The notes under the pieces: model-generated | Told to the model about the DNA's origin: nothing | Seen by the model: only the letters and a program-made list of their open reading frames with translations | Database searches by the model: none | Shown here: positions 23,509-34,919 of the stretch, one piece after another | Position numbering within the stretch: position 1 is the first letter of the stretch | How the letters are laid out: each line of letters opens with the position of its first letter | Assembly (NCBI RefSeq): GCF_011075055.1 | Contig: NC_058139.1 | Coordinates: 17,505,584-17,569,583 of the forward strand | Reading direction: 5' to 3' | DNA length: 64,000 bases | From: Mangifera indica | Taxonomy: Eukaryota > Streptophyta > Magnoliopsida > Sapindales > Anacardiaceae | Position numbers and translations under genes: made by a program

Positions 23509-25860
23509 CTATGTGCCTAAACGTGTGCGTAAGCGTACCGAGTCCTCCCCTTCAAAAGATAATGATTGACGAAGTGCCAAATACTTAATGTATCGTAACA
23601 TGAACACACTATAGTCACCTGATAGGGGCATCTGCTATGATATATCCATCACTCTATGCAATGCAAATGGATCGTCAAATGGACTCCGACCCGTGTGAGA
23701 CCACAATGATGTTGCAGTTAGCAAATGTGGTATGATCGACGTATATCCCAACATCTGTCGCCTAAATAGCTCCGGGTCAGCAATAAAACTCTGTGGAATC
23801 GTCAGGCCTCTGTGACAATGTCGATGAAAACTCGTTAACAGGAACTTAATCAACGATTGATGAATTCAAATATAACATTTATAAAGAACATTATAATTAC
23901 CTAAACCATCATAGAAGGTGTCATTGGAAAGACCTCATGCGATGATATGTCATCGCCCATATCAAAAGTCAATATCGGATCATCTCGGGATGGTCTCTCA
24001 TCAAACAACTGACACTATAATAATTTCAACATTCACGAGTTAATAGAAGATAAAAAGTATTTTCAAAGTATCATTCCTAATATACTCGAAGTAGTTAGCA
24101 CTCACATAGACAACAGGTGGAGACAGGAATGTCAGACCCCCTATCGATAGTCTGTCACCATCGTTACGAGAAGACTATAAAACATATACAACTATTATAA
24201 GGTTTATATGATTGTATATATAAATAGATGAAATATCTAGTAAATTATTAACTTTTTTTACCTATCGGACAGTATCTGTGTGGTGATGAGATCGTCTCTC
24301 ATCCGTACCAGTCATTATATCCACTATATGACTCAGTCTATCCTTCATAAGAGTCATCCTATCTTTAATCCGACTAAACCTATCCTCCATTTTAGCCTCC
24401 AAACTAGTGAATCGATCTAAGATAAGATTTCCCTATCAAGCCAATATAGCATCAAAGTAATGAATGGAGAAATCTGGTCCACTGATAAGAGAATCATCTA
24501 ACATGTGCTCAATGGTAAGGGGAATAGGCACGAGCTCCGGTGATATGTGCTCCTCGATAGGGGTTGTAACAAAGTCACTGATTGAACAAGGCTCAGTGGG
24601 AGGAGGCTGAATAGAAGCCTCAATAGGAGGAGAAGTAACGATTGAAGAACTAACATCAGAAGGACTCGATGATGCATCTTCTAAAGACGCCAAGGGTGAT
24701 GTCGACAAAGAAGATTGACTATTCGACATCCCTATGTAATGGACGATATCCTCATACCGGTCTATATCTTTCTCAACTAGAGATAAAACTAGTGGAAAAT
24801 TAACATCATTCTACAAAATATTTTTTTTTAGTGCATTTTATTGTTATACATTATACATATGTTAATGTTTAACAAATTAGTACTTACTGTATCTTCAGTT
24901 AAGATAGTTGAGATAGAATCTCATCCCGGAATGTCTTTCGTGTGCCATCTCAATATCCTAGCGGCTCCTACAACCGGTGACATATCCACCCATCGATATA
25001 GCGAGTCTAGTGTCTCATATATCCAAAACTGCAATATCAACATAAATCGGTTATTGTATATATTTGCAATCTTATTAAATTAATTTTATTTTAAACACAA
25101 ATTTCTTGTTTAAATTAATAAATACCATAACTACCTGAAACACTAATGAAAATCCTATTATGTCATACTGTTTAAGCTGGTTTTCCTTCTTCTTTTTCTG
25201 GTTGAAATCTATAGAAATTCAGGAGATATTATCACATATAGAGCGATATGTCATTTGCCACACTCGTACTCTCCATGGGTATGCATTGAATCCATCAAGA
25301 TGATAAGCTAATTGTAATATCTTCTGGGGAATTGTTTTTCTCAAATCACTCCCTAATAACCCTATGTGAAGATAAAACAACAGAGCTAACTTTACTGCAT
25401 CAGTGTCGTCCTCCCCCCACGGCCTCTAGTGGAAAACACGGCTCAGATCAGCATATGTAACTAACTTACACCCGTGAAAATATGTTTGGAAGATCCAATT
25501 TGTGGCCTTTGATGGAATATAAATATTAATATCTATCATATGACTGAATCGAAGGCCTATCATAATGGCAAACTCATATGGATTGAATCTTACATCCATA
25601 TCATTAACTTGAAACTATAACTCTTCTCTTGAGGTCACTTTATTTACTACTCGAAGGAACAAGGAATGTATTAGAACCCTACTAAATCGACTATCCTTCA
25701 AGTCCATGAAATGTCTGAAATAAGTACATCGAAAAATTTGTAATTGCCGCTCTATTAATATTTTTTTGATCACGACTTCTACATCTCTATATCTACGTGT
25801 AATAACTTGAGCCTTGAAGTGTTTTTCAGAAGGAAATCACATTTCATCCCTTTTCCTCTT
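23509..25860 (-). pseudogene. DUF1985 / ULP-like (C48) protease pseudogene in the MULE
   Basis: Minus-strand coding remnant. The 5' part (about 25835-25205) is one long frame with three premature stops and reads as DUF1985: SLFLRVVNKVTSREEL, DMDVRFNPYEFAIMIGLRF, then WGEDDTDAVKLALLFYLHIG. A Ser/Pro-rich linker follows (24729-24436). The 3' part (about 23860-23509) matches the C-terminal part of a Ulp1-type cysteine peptidase: [20 protein letters not shown], then DYSVFMLRYIKYLALRQSLS. The family's catalytic Cys (usually D-C-G-V-F) is Tyr here (near 23611). The His/Asp part of the triad was not found. DUF1985 plus ULP genes carried by KI-type MULEs are known; no SUMO-protease activity is expected from this copy. 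Confidence 0.7.
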
Positions 25861-26094
25861 TTGTCCAGCTCTCTGTATCAAAATTAAATTACGATTATAT
25901 TAAATTTATATCAATTTTATATTATAAATTATTCAATTCTATACATAGAGACCTTATTCAAAAAAACAGATATCAAATTTGAATTCTACATGTCAAAAAA
26001 CCTTAAGATGGATACATTTCAATTTGCTCCTCATATGAAAAATATCAAAAAAGCTCTAAAATTTTATATAATCTCTTCTGCCCCCCTAATTCCA

Positions 26095-26400
26095 ACCATG
26101 CGAATTCGCATGGTGGATAATTTTGGAAAAGTACATTTTGCCCCCACCACGCGAATTCGTGTGTCAACCGCATGAATTCGTGGGGTTGACATAAATTCGC
26201 GTGTCAACGAACTTTTCCAATTTATATTCTGCTCCACCACATGATTAAAACTCACTTTCACCCCTAACCACACGATATCGTGTAGTTCGTGAAGTTTGAA
26301 AAATACACAAAACAACCCCGTCTTCAACAAATCTCACCACACGAATTCGTGTGATTAGTGCGCCATTCGCATGGTCACTGTCGAATTCATGTGGTTACAT
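26095..26400. repeat. cluster of GAATTC-centred palindromes in the MULE
   Basis: At least seven imperfect palindromes of the form CACGAATTCGTG within about 300 bp, near the right end. The first is perfect over 20 bp (26095-26114, ACCATGCGAATTCGCATGGT). Others are near 26145, 26170, 26190, 26270, 26338 and 26382. Spacing is irregular. They could be transposase-binding sites; that is inference. Confidence 0.8.
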
Positions 26401-26893
26401 TTCACCTTCCAAACTTCGTTTTTCAATCTCCATTTCAACAACAATAAACTCTACACCTAATTTAACACAAAAGCCCTAAGAAGATTTATCAAAATCACAA
26501 ACAAATCAAGCATTTTCATCGAAAATTTCAAATCAGAACCCTAATGCTAAACACCCAAATTTCACATGAAATCGCTCAAATCGTGAACTGAAATGCATAA
26601 AGAGGTGACAAAGGTTGTTTTACGAACCTTTTTGTCCATTTTTGTGGTCGGAAACATCGCAAAAATCGTCGGAGAAAATTGAAGTTGTCGAGTGCGTGAA
26701 AACATGTATTTGAATTTTCTGTTTTCGTGTATCTGATGGAGATACAAGTGGTTTTTGTCGATTTTGATATGAGGAGCATTTTCATCTCTGCACAATTTTT
26801 GGGCATTTTCGTTTAATATTTAAATTCATGGGCAATTTTGTTTTGCCCCTTTATCTTTGGGACAATTTAATTAATTTCCCTTTTTTTTTTTTT

Positions 26894-27476
26894 CATTGGC
26901 TAGTGTAGGTAGGGATGGTAATGGGGCAATTATGGGTACCCTTGTCTTTATTGCTATCCTCATCTCTGTTTCCCTAAAAAAAAACTTTTTCCTTTCCTTG
27001 CTATGTTTTTGATACAAGGATAATGGAGGATTCTAATCTCTCTTGTAGGAAAATTTTTCTTCCCTTTCTCTCTCAATAGGAAAAATTTTCTCATACTTTC
27101 ATTTTCTTATCCTCGTTAAAAAAATAGTGAAATATTTATTATATATCAAGACATATTTATAATAATTTAAAATTTTAAAAAATAATTTAATTGATAAGAG
27201 AAGAGACAAATTGAGAAAGAAATGAGTCAATAAAGGGACAGGTAAAGGAAATATTTATCTCTTTCTGTACCTCCATCCCAAATCATAAGGATTTTAGTTA
27301 TTTTTGTCTTTATCTTTTTTAGAAACCCCTCCCTACCAAAAACTCAATTTCTTATACTGATTTACCATTGCTATGTATACGTATATTAATAATTCTTGCT
27401 AATTTAAGTTTTAATAATTGAATTTATCTAAAAAGTGAGGACATATTCACAATTATGAAGAAATAATTTATTATTT
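26894..27476. other. intergenic, no gene seen
   Basis: Low-complexity AT-rich sequence between the MULE and fold-back element D. No exon or element ends were recognised. Confidence 0.5.
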
Positions 27477-28522
27477 AGTAAAATACATTTTCCCACAGAA
27501 GGTTTGGATTAAAAACACCTTTCCACATATCACGGACTCTTTTCATTCAAAATAAAATTCATTTAAAACAAAAAAATAATGAAGTGATGGCAAAATAGTA
27601 ATTTTATTACTCAAATTTTGAAAAAAAAAAATAGTCAATAATTTTTTTACATAACATGACTATGTCACCCTTAAAAATGTTTGAAAACGTGCACACCGGT
27701 TTTTGAAATTTGTTGGAAACCTCTTCTTTACTACAACCATAATCTCATTGTTGTCCTCCCCTAATTTTAGGTTATTGCTTCTTCCATGGATTTAAAGTTG
27801 TCATTGTCATCAATTAATCTATGAATTGAAAGTAACGACAACTTTTAGTCATTGAATCAATCAATTTGTTGGTGAATTGATCACTAAACTAATTGATTCG
27901 TTGTTGAATTGATCATCAAATCGATCAATTTGTTACTAAATCGATCAATGAATCAATCTATTTGTAGACTAAAATGATTGTTGATTGATGTGTCAAGTAA
28001 ATTGATTGGTAATTGATTCATCGATTAAACTGAAATTGGTGAATTGATCAAAGGGAAAACAAGAAACTTAGGAACAAAAAGATAAAAAGGATGAAATTAA
28101 CAACGCCTAAAACTAAGAACAAAGGAAGAAAGAGATGAGACTGAAAGAAAATAGAAATAAGTAAAATCTTATCTAATTTGGATATTTAAAATGTAAATTT
28201 TTGTTTTATAAAAGGGGGATGAAAATGAAAGAAAATAAAAATAAATGAAATCTTATGTAATTTCAATATTTAAAGGGTTTGATTTAATTTTTGTTAATTT
28301 GAGATTATAAGATAATTTTGAAAAATAAAATAGTAACAATAAAATGATAATTTCACTTTTTAACAATTTGTGAATATTTTATAATTAATAAAATATGATT
28401 TGAGGTGAGAGTTTTATTTATGTCATCTAGAGTTAGAAAAGTGTTTTTCGACCAAACTTTGGATGGGAAAAATATAAGTTACTCTTGATTCTTTAGAATA
28501 GTGGGAAAATGGTATTTTGGCT
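27477..28522. mobile_element. fold-back MULE-like element D (GGCC family)
   Basis: The left end AAAATACATTTTCCCACAG is mirrored by the right end GTGGGAAAATGGTATTTTGG, and internal blocks (TTTGGATTAAAAACACC versus GTGTTTTTCGACCAAA) are also mirrored. A small insertion or duplication sits inside the right end. The middle (27820-28030) has repeated ATTGATCAAT/ATCGATCAAT blocks. No ORF. The target duplication was not found, so borders are approximate. Confidence 0.55.
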
Positions 28523-28978
28523 TAAAGAAGGCTCCTATAGGAATGGAAGCTCTTTCAAATAGAACGAAAGAAAGAAGAAGCTCTTTGCCGGGGTCTAAAT
28601 ATACACGTACAGATGTACTATGGACTTGGACACGGTACATACTGCTTTATAAATCTTTGTTTGTTCATTCTTATTTATAATAAAAATAAAGTAAAAAAAT
28701 GGAGATATCCAGAGAGCACTAATTTATGAAGTAAATGAAACTGGTGGGTCCTTCACCATGTTCTAAAGAAAGCTACAGAATCCAGTTCCTGCATTGGTAA
28801 GGCCGTTCACAACTAATGGATAATAGTTATGCAGTTTGCTGCGTCATTGATTTGAAAAGTGAAACTTGCATAGCAATTCTCACAATACAAGTTCAATTGG
28901 AAATGTCACGTCGTGTCAGAGGAGTCCAGGTAGGTCCAGTTTTTTCCCAAAGGACCCAAAAGGTTCAGTATAATAATA
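28523..28978. other. intergenic, no gene seen
   Basis: Sequence between fold-back elements D and A. No supported gene; its last 10 bp are the left target duplication of element A. Confidence 0.5.
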
Positions 28979-29528
28979 GGCCTAAAAGTAGTCCTGGCCG
29001 TGGGCCAATTTGGCCACTGAATCGGACCGAAATCGGTCAGTGCAAAATCAGAACTGTTTGAATCTAAGCCAGCATGAATCGGAATCGGAATCAGAATCAG
29101 ATTCTAACGGTTCAATTTTGATTTTGCTTTTTTTAACTGTTGAATCGCTCATAAACCAGCGGTTAATACTACTCATAATATAATGGGTAATGTTGCTAAA
29201 ACTGGGAATAATTTGAGAAATGGCAGTGATTTCGTGAAAAAAAAAAAGGAATTTTTCAGGGTCAGAAAAGCAGAAGCATAGTAGAAGCCAGAGTTCTTCT
29301 GGTGAAGATGAATTTGGTTTCCGAAACGGAAAAAAAGTGAGGGCTTTTGCTCACAATTTGGGAAATACCCACGAAAATGGTGATTCAAGGAATTTGAGTG
29401 AGTTTAGAAAGAAAAAGGGATTACTGGGTTGAAGGAGGTTTACGAGAAACGAAAGTTCTTCAAGTGTCTATGATTCAGATTTGGATTTGGAGGATATTGA
29501 CAAGAAAGTGGAAGGTTGGAGTGATGAG

Positions 29529-30032
29529 TGTTAGAAAATTTCTGATGTGAAGTAACATTAATTATAGTTTTGTTTAATAAAATTGGGTAATTGAATAGTT
29601 CAATGACAGTTTACAGATATATTGAAATGATCAATAAAGATAAATCCAATATATTTAAAAATTATGATATGAGGGGACAACATAAGTATGGTTCTTGAAG
29701 TTTATTAGACCTTGATGGGAGGTCAATTAACCTACTATAAATTGGTTAGGTTCCCACTCCAAAACCTAATACAGTATGAGTGCAGTATAGTTTATCCACT
29801 CAAAGTTGTCATTCAAAGAGGTTTCTAGAATAGAAGACCAAGTCACATCGAAAAGGGATTTTGACAGATAATTTCAGGGGATTTCAATAGGTTTTTCAGT
29901 TTTAAATGACATAGAGATCCATGTAAATCTAAAACCCTAAAGTTTAATTCAGTATTTTATAATCTATATGTAGACTTTGGGATTGTAGTTAGATGATCTA
30001 TTTTATTATGTTTTTACAAAATAAATCTTACA
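29529..30032 (+). repeat. Copia 5' LTR
   Basis: Direct partner of 34418-34919. Both share the start TTCTGATGTG...AACATTAATTATAG and the end block TTATTATGTTTTTACAAAAT. Confidence 0.9.
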
Positions 30033-30869
30033 TGTGGTACGTATCAGTACTAGGATTCAATTCAGTTTAGAGTTTTCTTAATTGATGAATCAAATCCTTA
30101 AAAAAAAAAAAAAGAATTAGGAATCTATGATATAGGATTATATTTTCAACTTAGGGTTCTAAAGTTTTGGGTAATTTTAAATTTAGGGTTTTCTAATTCA
30201 GAAATCAAACCCTAGAATTAATGTTGGTAATATGAAATTGGACAAATCACGAATTGAAATTAATTCTGAAAAATTGAATTTTGTAGTAACTATGAAATTT
30301 TAGTGAATTTTTGAAATTTAAAATCGAAATTCCTCAATTTTGAATTTGGGTTTAAAATCAAACCTAAAATTAGAATCCCTAATCTAGTATTTTAAGGTTG
30401 AAATACGATCTGGAAAAAGTTTTAATTTAAAAAAAAATTTGAACAGTAATCGGGTAACATATGTGTGTGTGTGTGTGTGAATGTTTTATGAGAGCATGTG
30501 ATATGGTCTTAAAGTTTTCCTAGGGTATGCAAAAGCGCATGAAAGGTTTTACAAGATGCATATGAGTGTATGAAAGTTAGTTAAACACATTAGTGTAGGT
30601 AAAAGCTTAAGGTAACGTGTGAAACCCAATAAGAACATGTGATCGTAAGTGATTTAAAGGTCTAAGGGTGCACATTACATCATATGAAAGGCAAATAACA
30701 ACCCTTAACTAGCATTAAAGACAAGTATCAGCATGTGAATAGATTGTGGTGGCTTAGACACCTTATAAGTCTCCTTTTGAGATGAATTGGATTTTAAGTT
30801 CACTATTATAGCATAAAGTACTCCCTTAAAGTAAAAATTATTATTCAATAGGAGAGGCAATAATTTAAG

Positions 30870-31900
30870 AAAAATTGTCAGAGACAATAAAGTATTATGT
30901 CTCATGAAATCTTACCTAAGACAATAATATTTAGTATCATTGGAGTATTTTGTGAGTTTTCATAATAGTAATTACTAAAGTGGTACACTATTGAGACGTA
31001 CAAAATTTTCCCTTCGGTAATGATACATTTTTTGGTTTTTTAAAGCATAAGATTAATTTTAGAAATGCACTGATCATGAAGAACTAAAGTGATTGGCTTA
31101 TTCAATTGACATGTGTTTTCTTATTAAATAGAAGAGGAACAATCGTCTAGAAAGTTTTATCTATCCAAAGGTAATATTTCTTTCGAAAACCACATGTTCT
31201 GAAAGTCCTCATATGACTTTAACCTTGTATTCGGGATCCTAATAGCATGTCATTTTTTTGCCCAAAGGTGATTTAATAATGATACACTAGGAATCCCTAT
31301 GAGGCGTGGCTTATACAATTTTAAAGCTACTTTAATTATTGCCCAATGTGAATTTGTTGCAATACTTAATTAAGATTGTCAAAGACAATATTAGTCTCAG
31401 TAGAAATTATTGTAAGTTATCGGAATGTTTAATCGGCAAAATGATGCATTCATTGAAGCTTGTAAAATTTATATATTCGGTGAAAGAGACATTCTTCAAT
31501 TGACACATACAATTTCTTGTCCAAAGGTGGTTTTTGTGTGTTAAAATTGATGATTGCATAAGGTGTTTGTAGAACTGCATTACTCGTGAAAAATTCAATT
31601 CACCCAAAGGTAGTTGTGATTTTTCAATTGACATATGTTTTTTCTATTGGTGTGAAAGGAAGCAGTAACCTAGAGGGTTTATTTGCCCAAATGTGATAAA
31701 CTTTTCAAAAGTTATTTATATTTTTTATTTGTAACCTTATACTCGAGGGTCCTAATTGCATGTCGTATTTTTCTGTCTAAAGGTGATTATATGATGATGC
31801 ACTTGGAACCTTCATGGATAATAACTTATAAGGTTTTCAAGCTATTTGTTGCTAACGATATTGTTTATTTATTGCACCCCATCTCTGATAGACTTCATTA
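30870..31900 (+). repeat. diverged ~500-bp tandem duplication inside the Copia
   Basis: TTGTCAGAGACAATA (about 30878) recurs as TTGTCAAAGACAATA (about 31378), and TAACCTTGTATTCGGGATCC (about 31222) recurs in altered form near 31733, an offset of 500-520 bp. The motif CCAAAGGTGAT appears several times. The copies are strongly diverged. Confidence 0.65.
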
Positions 31901-33284
31901 TTGTGAATAATAATAATAAAGCCACAATTGAGGTCCTAATTAACTCTAACTTTAAATAGTTAGAGATAAAGGGTGAATGTGCATTGCTAATTAAGAATAT
32001 AGTTTCGCCCAGTAAGTTAGTGAACCATCCAAACCTAAGATAACAACTCAATTGAACAAAAGAATTTCTATATTCAGTGGGAGAAATCCATTAGATTAAG
32101 TTGTTTGCCACAAAGAACCAATTGTTGATTACCTTATTAGAGGTTTATCCTGAAGATTACTAAAATATTTCACAATATTAGAGATACTCATTTAATTAGT
32201 AAGACTCTGATAAGATATGATGATTCCAAAAGAGTCAAAGATTGATGAGTATATGTTAGTTTTCGAAAGGCACCATAAGACTCACTTTTGACTTCAATCA
32301 AATCAAGACTATTATGGTATAAAATTAGATATGAAGTATTATTAATCTAATTTATAAATATTCTTGAATAAGAAAAGTATAAAGTGAAAAAATTTTAATG
32401 GTATGCTTGGTTGTTCAATTAAGACCCAATTATAAAGGAAGAATAATAATAATAAAAGTACTAGTTTCGATTGCCCAAATAAGGTTACGCTCTTGAATGC
32501 AAAGTTGGTCAATAGATAAAGGCCAAGTAAGTGGAAACCATATTTACATTGAAAATTGTGTGGACATTAAGGTTAGTAACATGTGCATAAAGAAAATTTT
32601 ACCAAATTTCTAAGATTTTTGGACTCCAAAATGACGTAGCTGTAAAACTTAATTGTAGTTTTAAAGCCATGATGAGAAACAATCGTGATTGAGTATCCTT
32701 GAGGTAAAGTGGACAATAACACATAGTATGTTCTAAACCAGTTTTCTGCTAAATTTATGTCAAAAATTTTCTTTGGATACTTTAGACTTAAAGAAAACCT
32801 AGTCTGAAGTGTTGGCTAGGTTAGGGATGGCTTGCTTAACGTAAGCCTTTATGATCTTATTGAGAAGCGATCAAAACTAATATTAGTTTGTTACTACGCG
32901 ATCATTCACCTGGGATATTTCAAAAGATAGGATATTTATCACCCAAACCAAGGCACTAAAGAGATTGACTCTAATATGGAAATGATTCAATTATTAAAAT
33001 GCCCATAAGGTATGAAGGCGTTTTGGTTAAAATAATAGTTGGAGTCAATGAAGTTTACAAAGACCTACGAAATATGAGATCACTTTAAAAGACGTTTTCC
33101 TAAATAATTGATAACTAATCTTATAATAGATAAGTCAACTACAATTGATGAAGATATGAAAATTCTGATAGGATTGTTTATTATAAAATGACGATTTGCT
33201 ATTATTAAGAATTATTATATGTATCTCAACAAATGAGACCCTATAACATTGAAAACTCATGTGGATTAGAATTATAAAAGGTGA

Positions 33285-33420
33285 ATGTTAAAGTTGTTTT
33301 TCTAAATGAAAACCTTAGTAAAAGAGATTGTATGATACAATCAGGTTTATCAAAAGCATAAAGGATAAAACTTTTAGTATGCGATCTTGAAAAGTCTATC
33401 TATGGTAGAAATAGACTTCT
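33285..33420 (+). pseudogene. Copia reverse-transcriptase remnant
   Basis: A frame with one stop reads VNVKVVFLNENL near its start and VCDLEKSIYG near its end. These match the Copia RT signatures usually seen as DVKTAFLNG and CKL-KSIYGLKQ. It fixes the element's plus orientation. Surrounding pol sequence is too decayed to read. Confidence 0.7.
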
Positions 33421-34417
33421 TGACAGTAGTGTTTTAATAAAATACACTTCTCACGACCTCATAAAGAATAAATTAGACTAACATTGGAATATGAAAATCA
33501 GTAGTTGTGTGCAGCAACCTCAACCAGAAACATTCAATTTGTAGCTTACTATAGAGTAGCTTCTTAAGTGTGTGGTTGAAAGATTACTTGAATAAACTAC
33601 TTAGTGTCAACTCTATAACAGTGCAATTAGGTAAAAGACCACTAGTAAATTGAGATATACAAAATAAAAGATATTACAATCAGGAACCTCACAAAGAAAC
33701 GAGACATTAGACTAAAATATAATGTAAAGTTGATAAAGGTTAAGCTCTTGACCAAAGGAATAAGACTTATAACCCATAAAGTCATATTGAAAATGTAAGA
33801 GTGTTTAAGGTCTTTTGACATATACGGTTAGTGGGAGTTTTATTATTATTGTTTTATTAATATGTTTTGTTACTTATTATTTATTTATTGATCATAATCA
33901 TATTGATATATTTCTTTTTATTTATGAATGTACGCATATATATATGGTAAAGGTATAACATGTGCCTCAAGATAAGGTTTCTCTTGAGTATGACAACTGT
34001 ATGTGTATGTTTCAAGAGTCTCGAATAAAGTTTAAACATACAGGCTTCGTTGGAAGCAAAAAGATTTTTTTTTTTTTTTTTAAACATAAGGTTAAAGAGA
34101 AATCATAAAGAGGATTGACAGATATATAGCACATGTTTACAATCACTTTGTTGGGTGCTATTTCTATCACACTCCTGGATTTGATCTTTGTTGATGTGGT
34201 TATTAGTAATTGTGATCAAGGATAATCTTGTGTTGATAGATGACATAAGTAATATCTTGGTTCGTTATGGATGATCATATTAACTGAATTGTTTATTAAA
34301 GTGCAATTTATTTTTGGACTATTTTTGCTTTCTAAAATAGTGACCACTTAAAGTTAAAAATGTTAATTACCCGAGAGTCAATAAACTAAAATAATTAATA
34401 TTGCCCAAGTGGGTAAT

Positions 34418-34919
34418 TGTTATAAATTTTCTGATGTGGCCTAACATTAATTATAGTTTTGTTTAATAAAACCAGGTAATTGAATAGTCTAATGATAGTT
34501 TACAAATGAGCTTAGTGATCAATAAAGATAAGTCCAATACACGTAAAAGTTATGATTTGGGTGGATAGCACAAGTGTGGGCCTTAAGGTTTATTGAACCT
34601 TGATGGCGGGTCAATTAACCTACTATAAATTAATTAGTTCCCTGTTCCAAAACCTAATGCAATATGATTGCAGTATAGCTTACCCATTCAAAATATCATT
34701 CAGGGAGGTTTCTGGAGTAGAAGACTAAGTCACTTTGAGAGGTGATCTCGGTAGATAATTTCAGAGGATTTCAATAGGTTTTTTAGTTTTAAATTACATG
34801 GAGATCCAAGTATATCTAAAAACTTAAAGTTCGATTTAATATTTTATAATCTATGCTTAGACCTTGAGATTGTAGTTAGATGATCTATTTTATTATGTTT
34901 TTACAAAATGAATCTTACA
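34418..34919 (+). repeat. Copia 3' LTR
   Basis: Partner of 29529-30032. It ends AATCTTACA directly before the target-duplication copy ATGAG. Confidence 0.9.

Larger units (their letters stand above)
19944..26889. mobile_element. decayed KAONASHI-like MULE with two broken genes
   Basis: About 6.9 kb, element proper 19953-26880. The left end starts GGGAAATTAAAATAATTACC and the right end, in reverse complement, starts GGGAAATTAATTAAATTG; both continue to a GGGGCAA block. These are weak inverted repeats of about 45 bp. Nine T's precede the left end (19944-19952) and a T run follows the right end (26881-26893), consistent with the 9-bp MULE duplication, but uninformative because it is homopolymeric. 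Inside are a plus-strand MuDR transposase pseudogene and a minus-strand DUF1985/ULP-like pseudogene, the arrangement of KAONASHI (KI) MULEs in Arabidopsis. The right subterminal region has a cluster of GAATTC-centred palindromes. Confidence 0.75.
29529..34919 (+). mobile_element. Copia-type LTR retrotransposon, degenerate
   Basis: 5' LTR 29529-30032 and 3' LTR 34418-34919, both about 503 bp, starting TGTTA and ending TTACA. The 5-bp target duplication ATGAG is exact at 29524-29528 and 34920-34924. A decayed primer site follows the 5' LTR (TGGTACGTATCAG, compare the initiator tRNA-Met complement). The sequence before the 3' LTR (GCCCAAGTGGGTAATTG) resembles the Copia polypurine context. The 4.4-kb interior has no intact gene; a reverse-transcriptase remnant is at 33285-33420. 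The LTRs differ at many sites, so the insertion is not recent. Confidence 0.88.

Noticed and set aside
27840..28020. Repeated ATTGATCAAT blocks considered as an origin or operator array
   Set aside because: They fit the centre of fold-back element D, where imperfect repeats are expected.
28816..29061. 81-codon ORF
   Set aside because: It runs across the border of element A and into the hAT end, so it is not a real gene.
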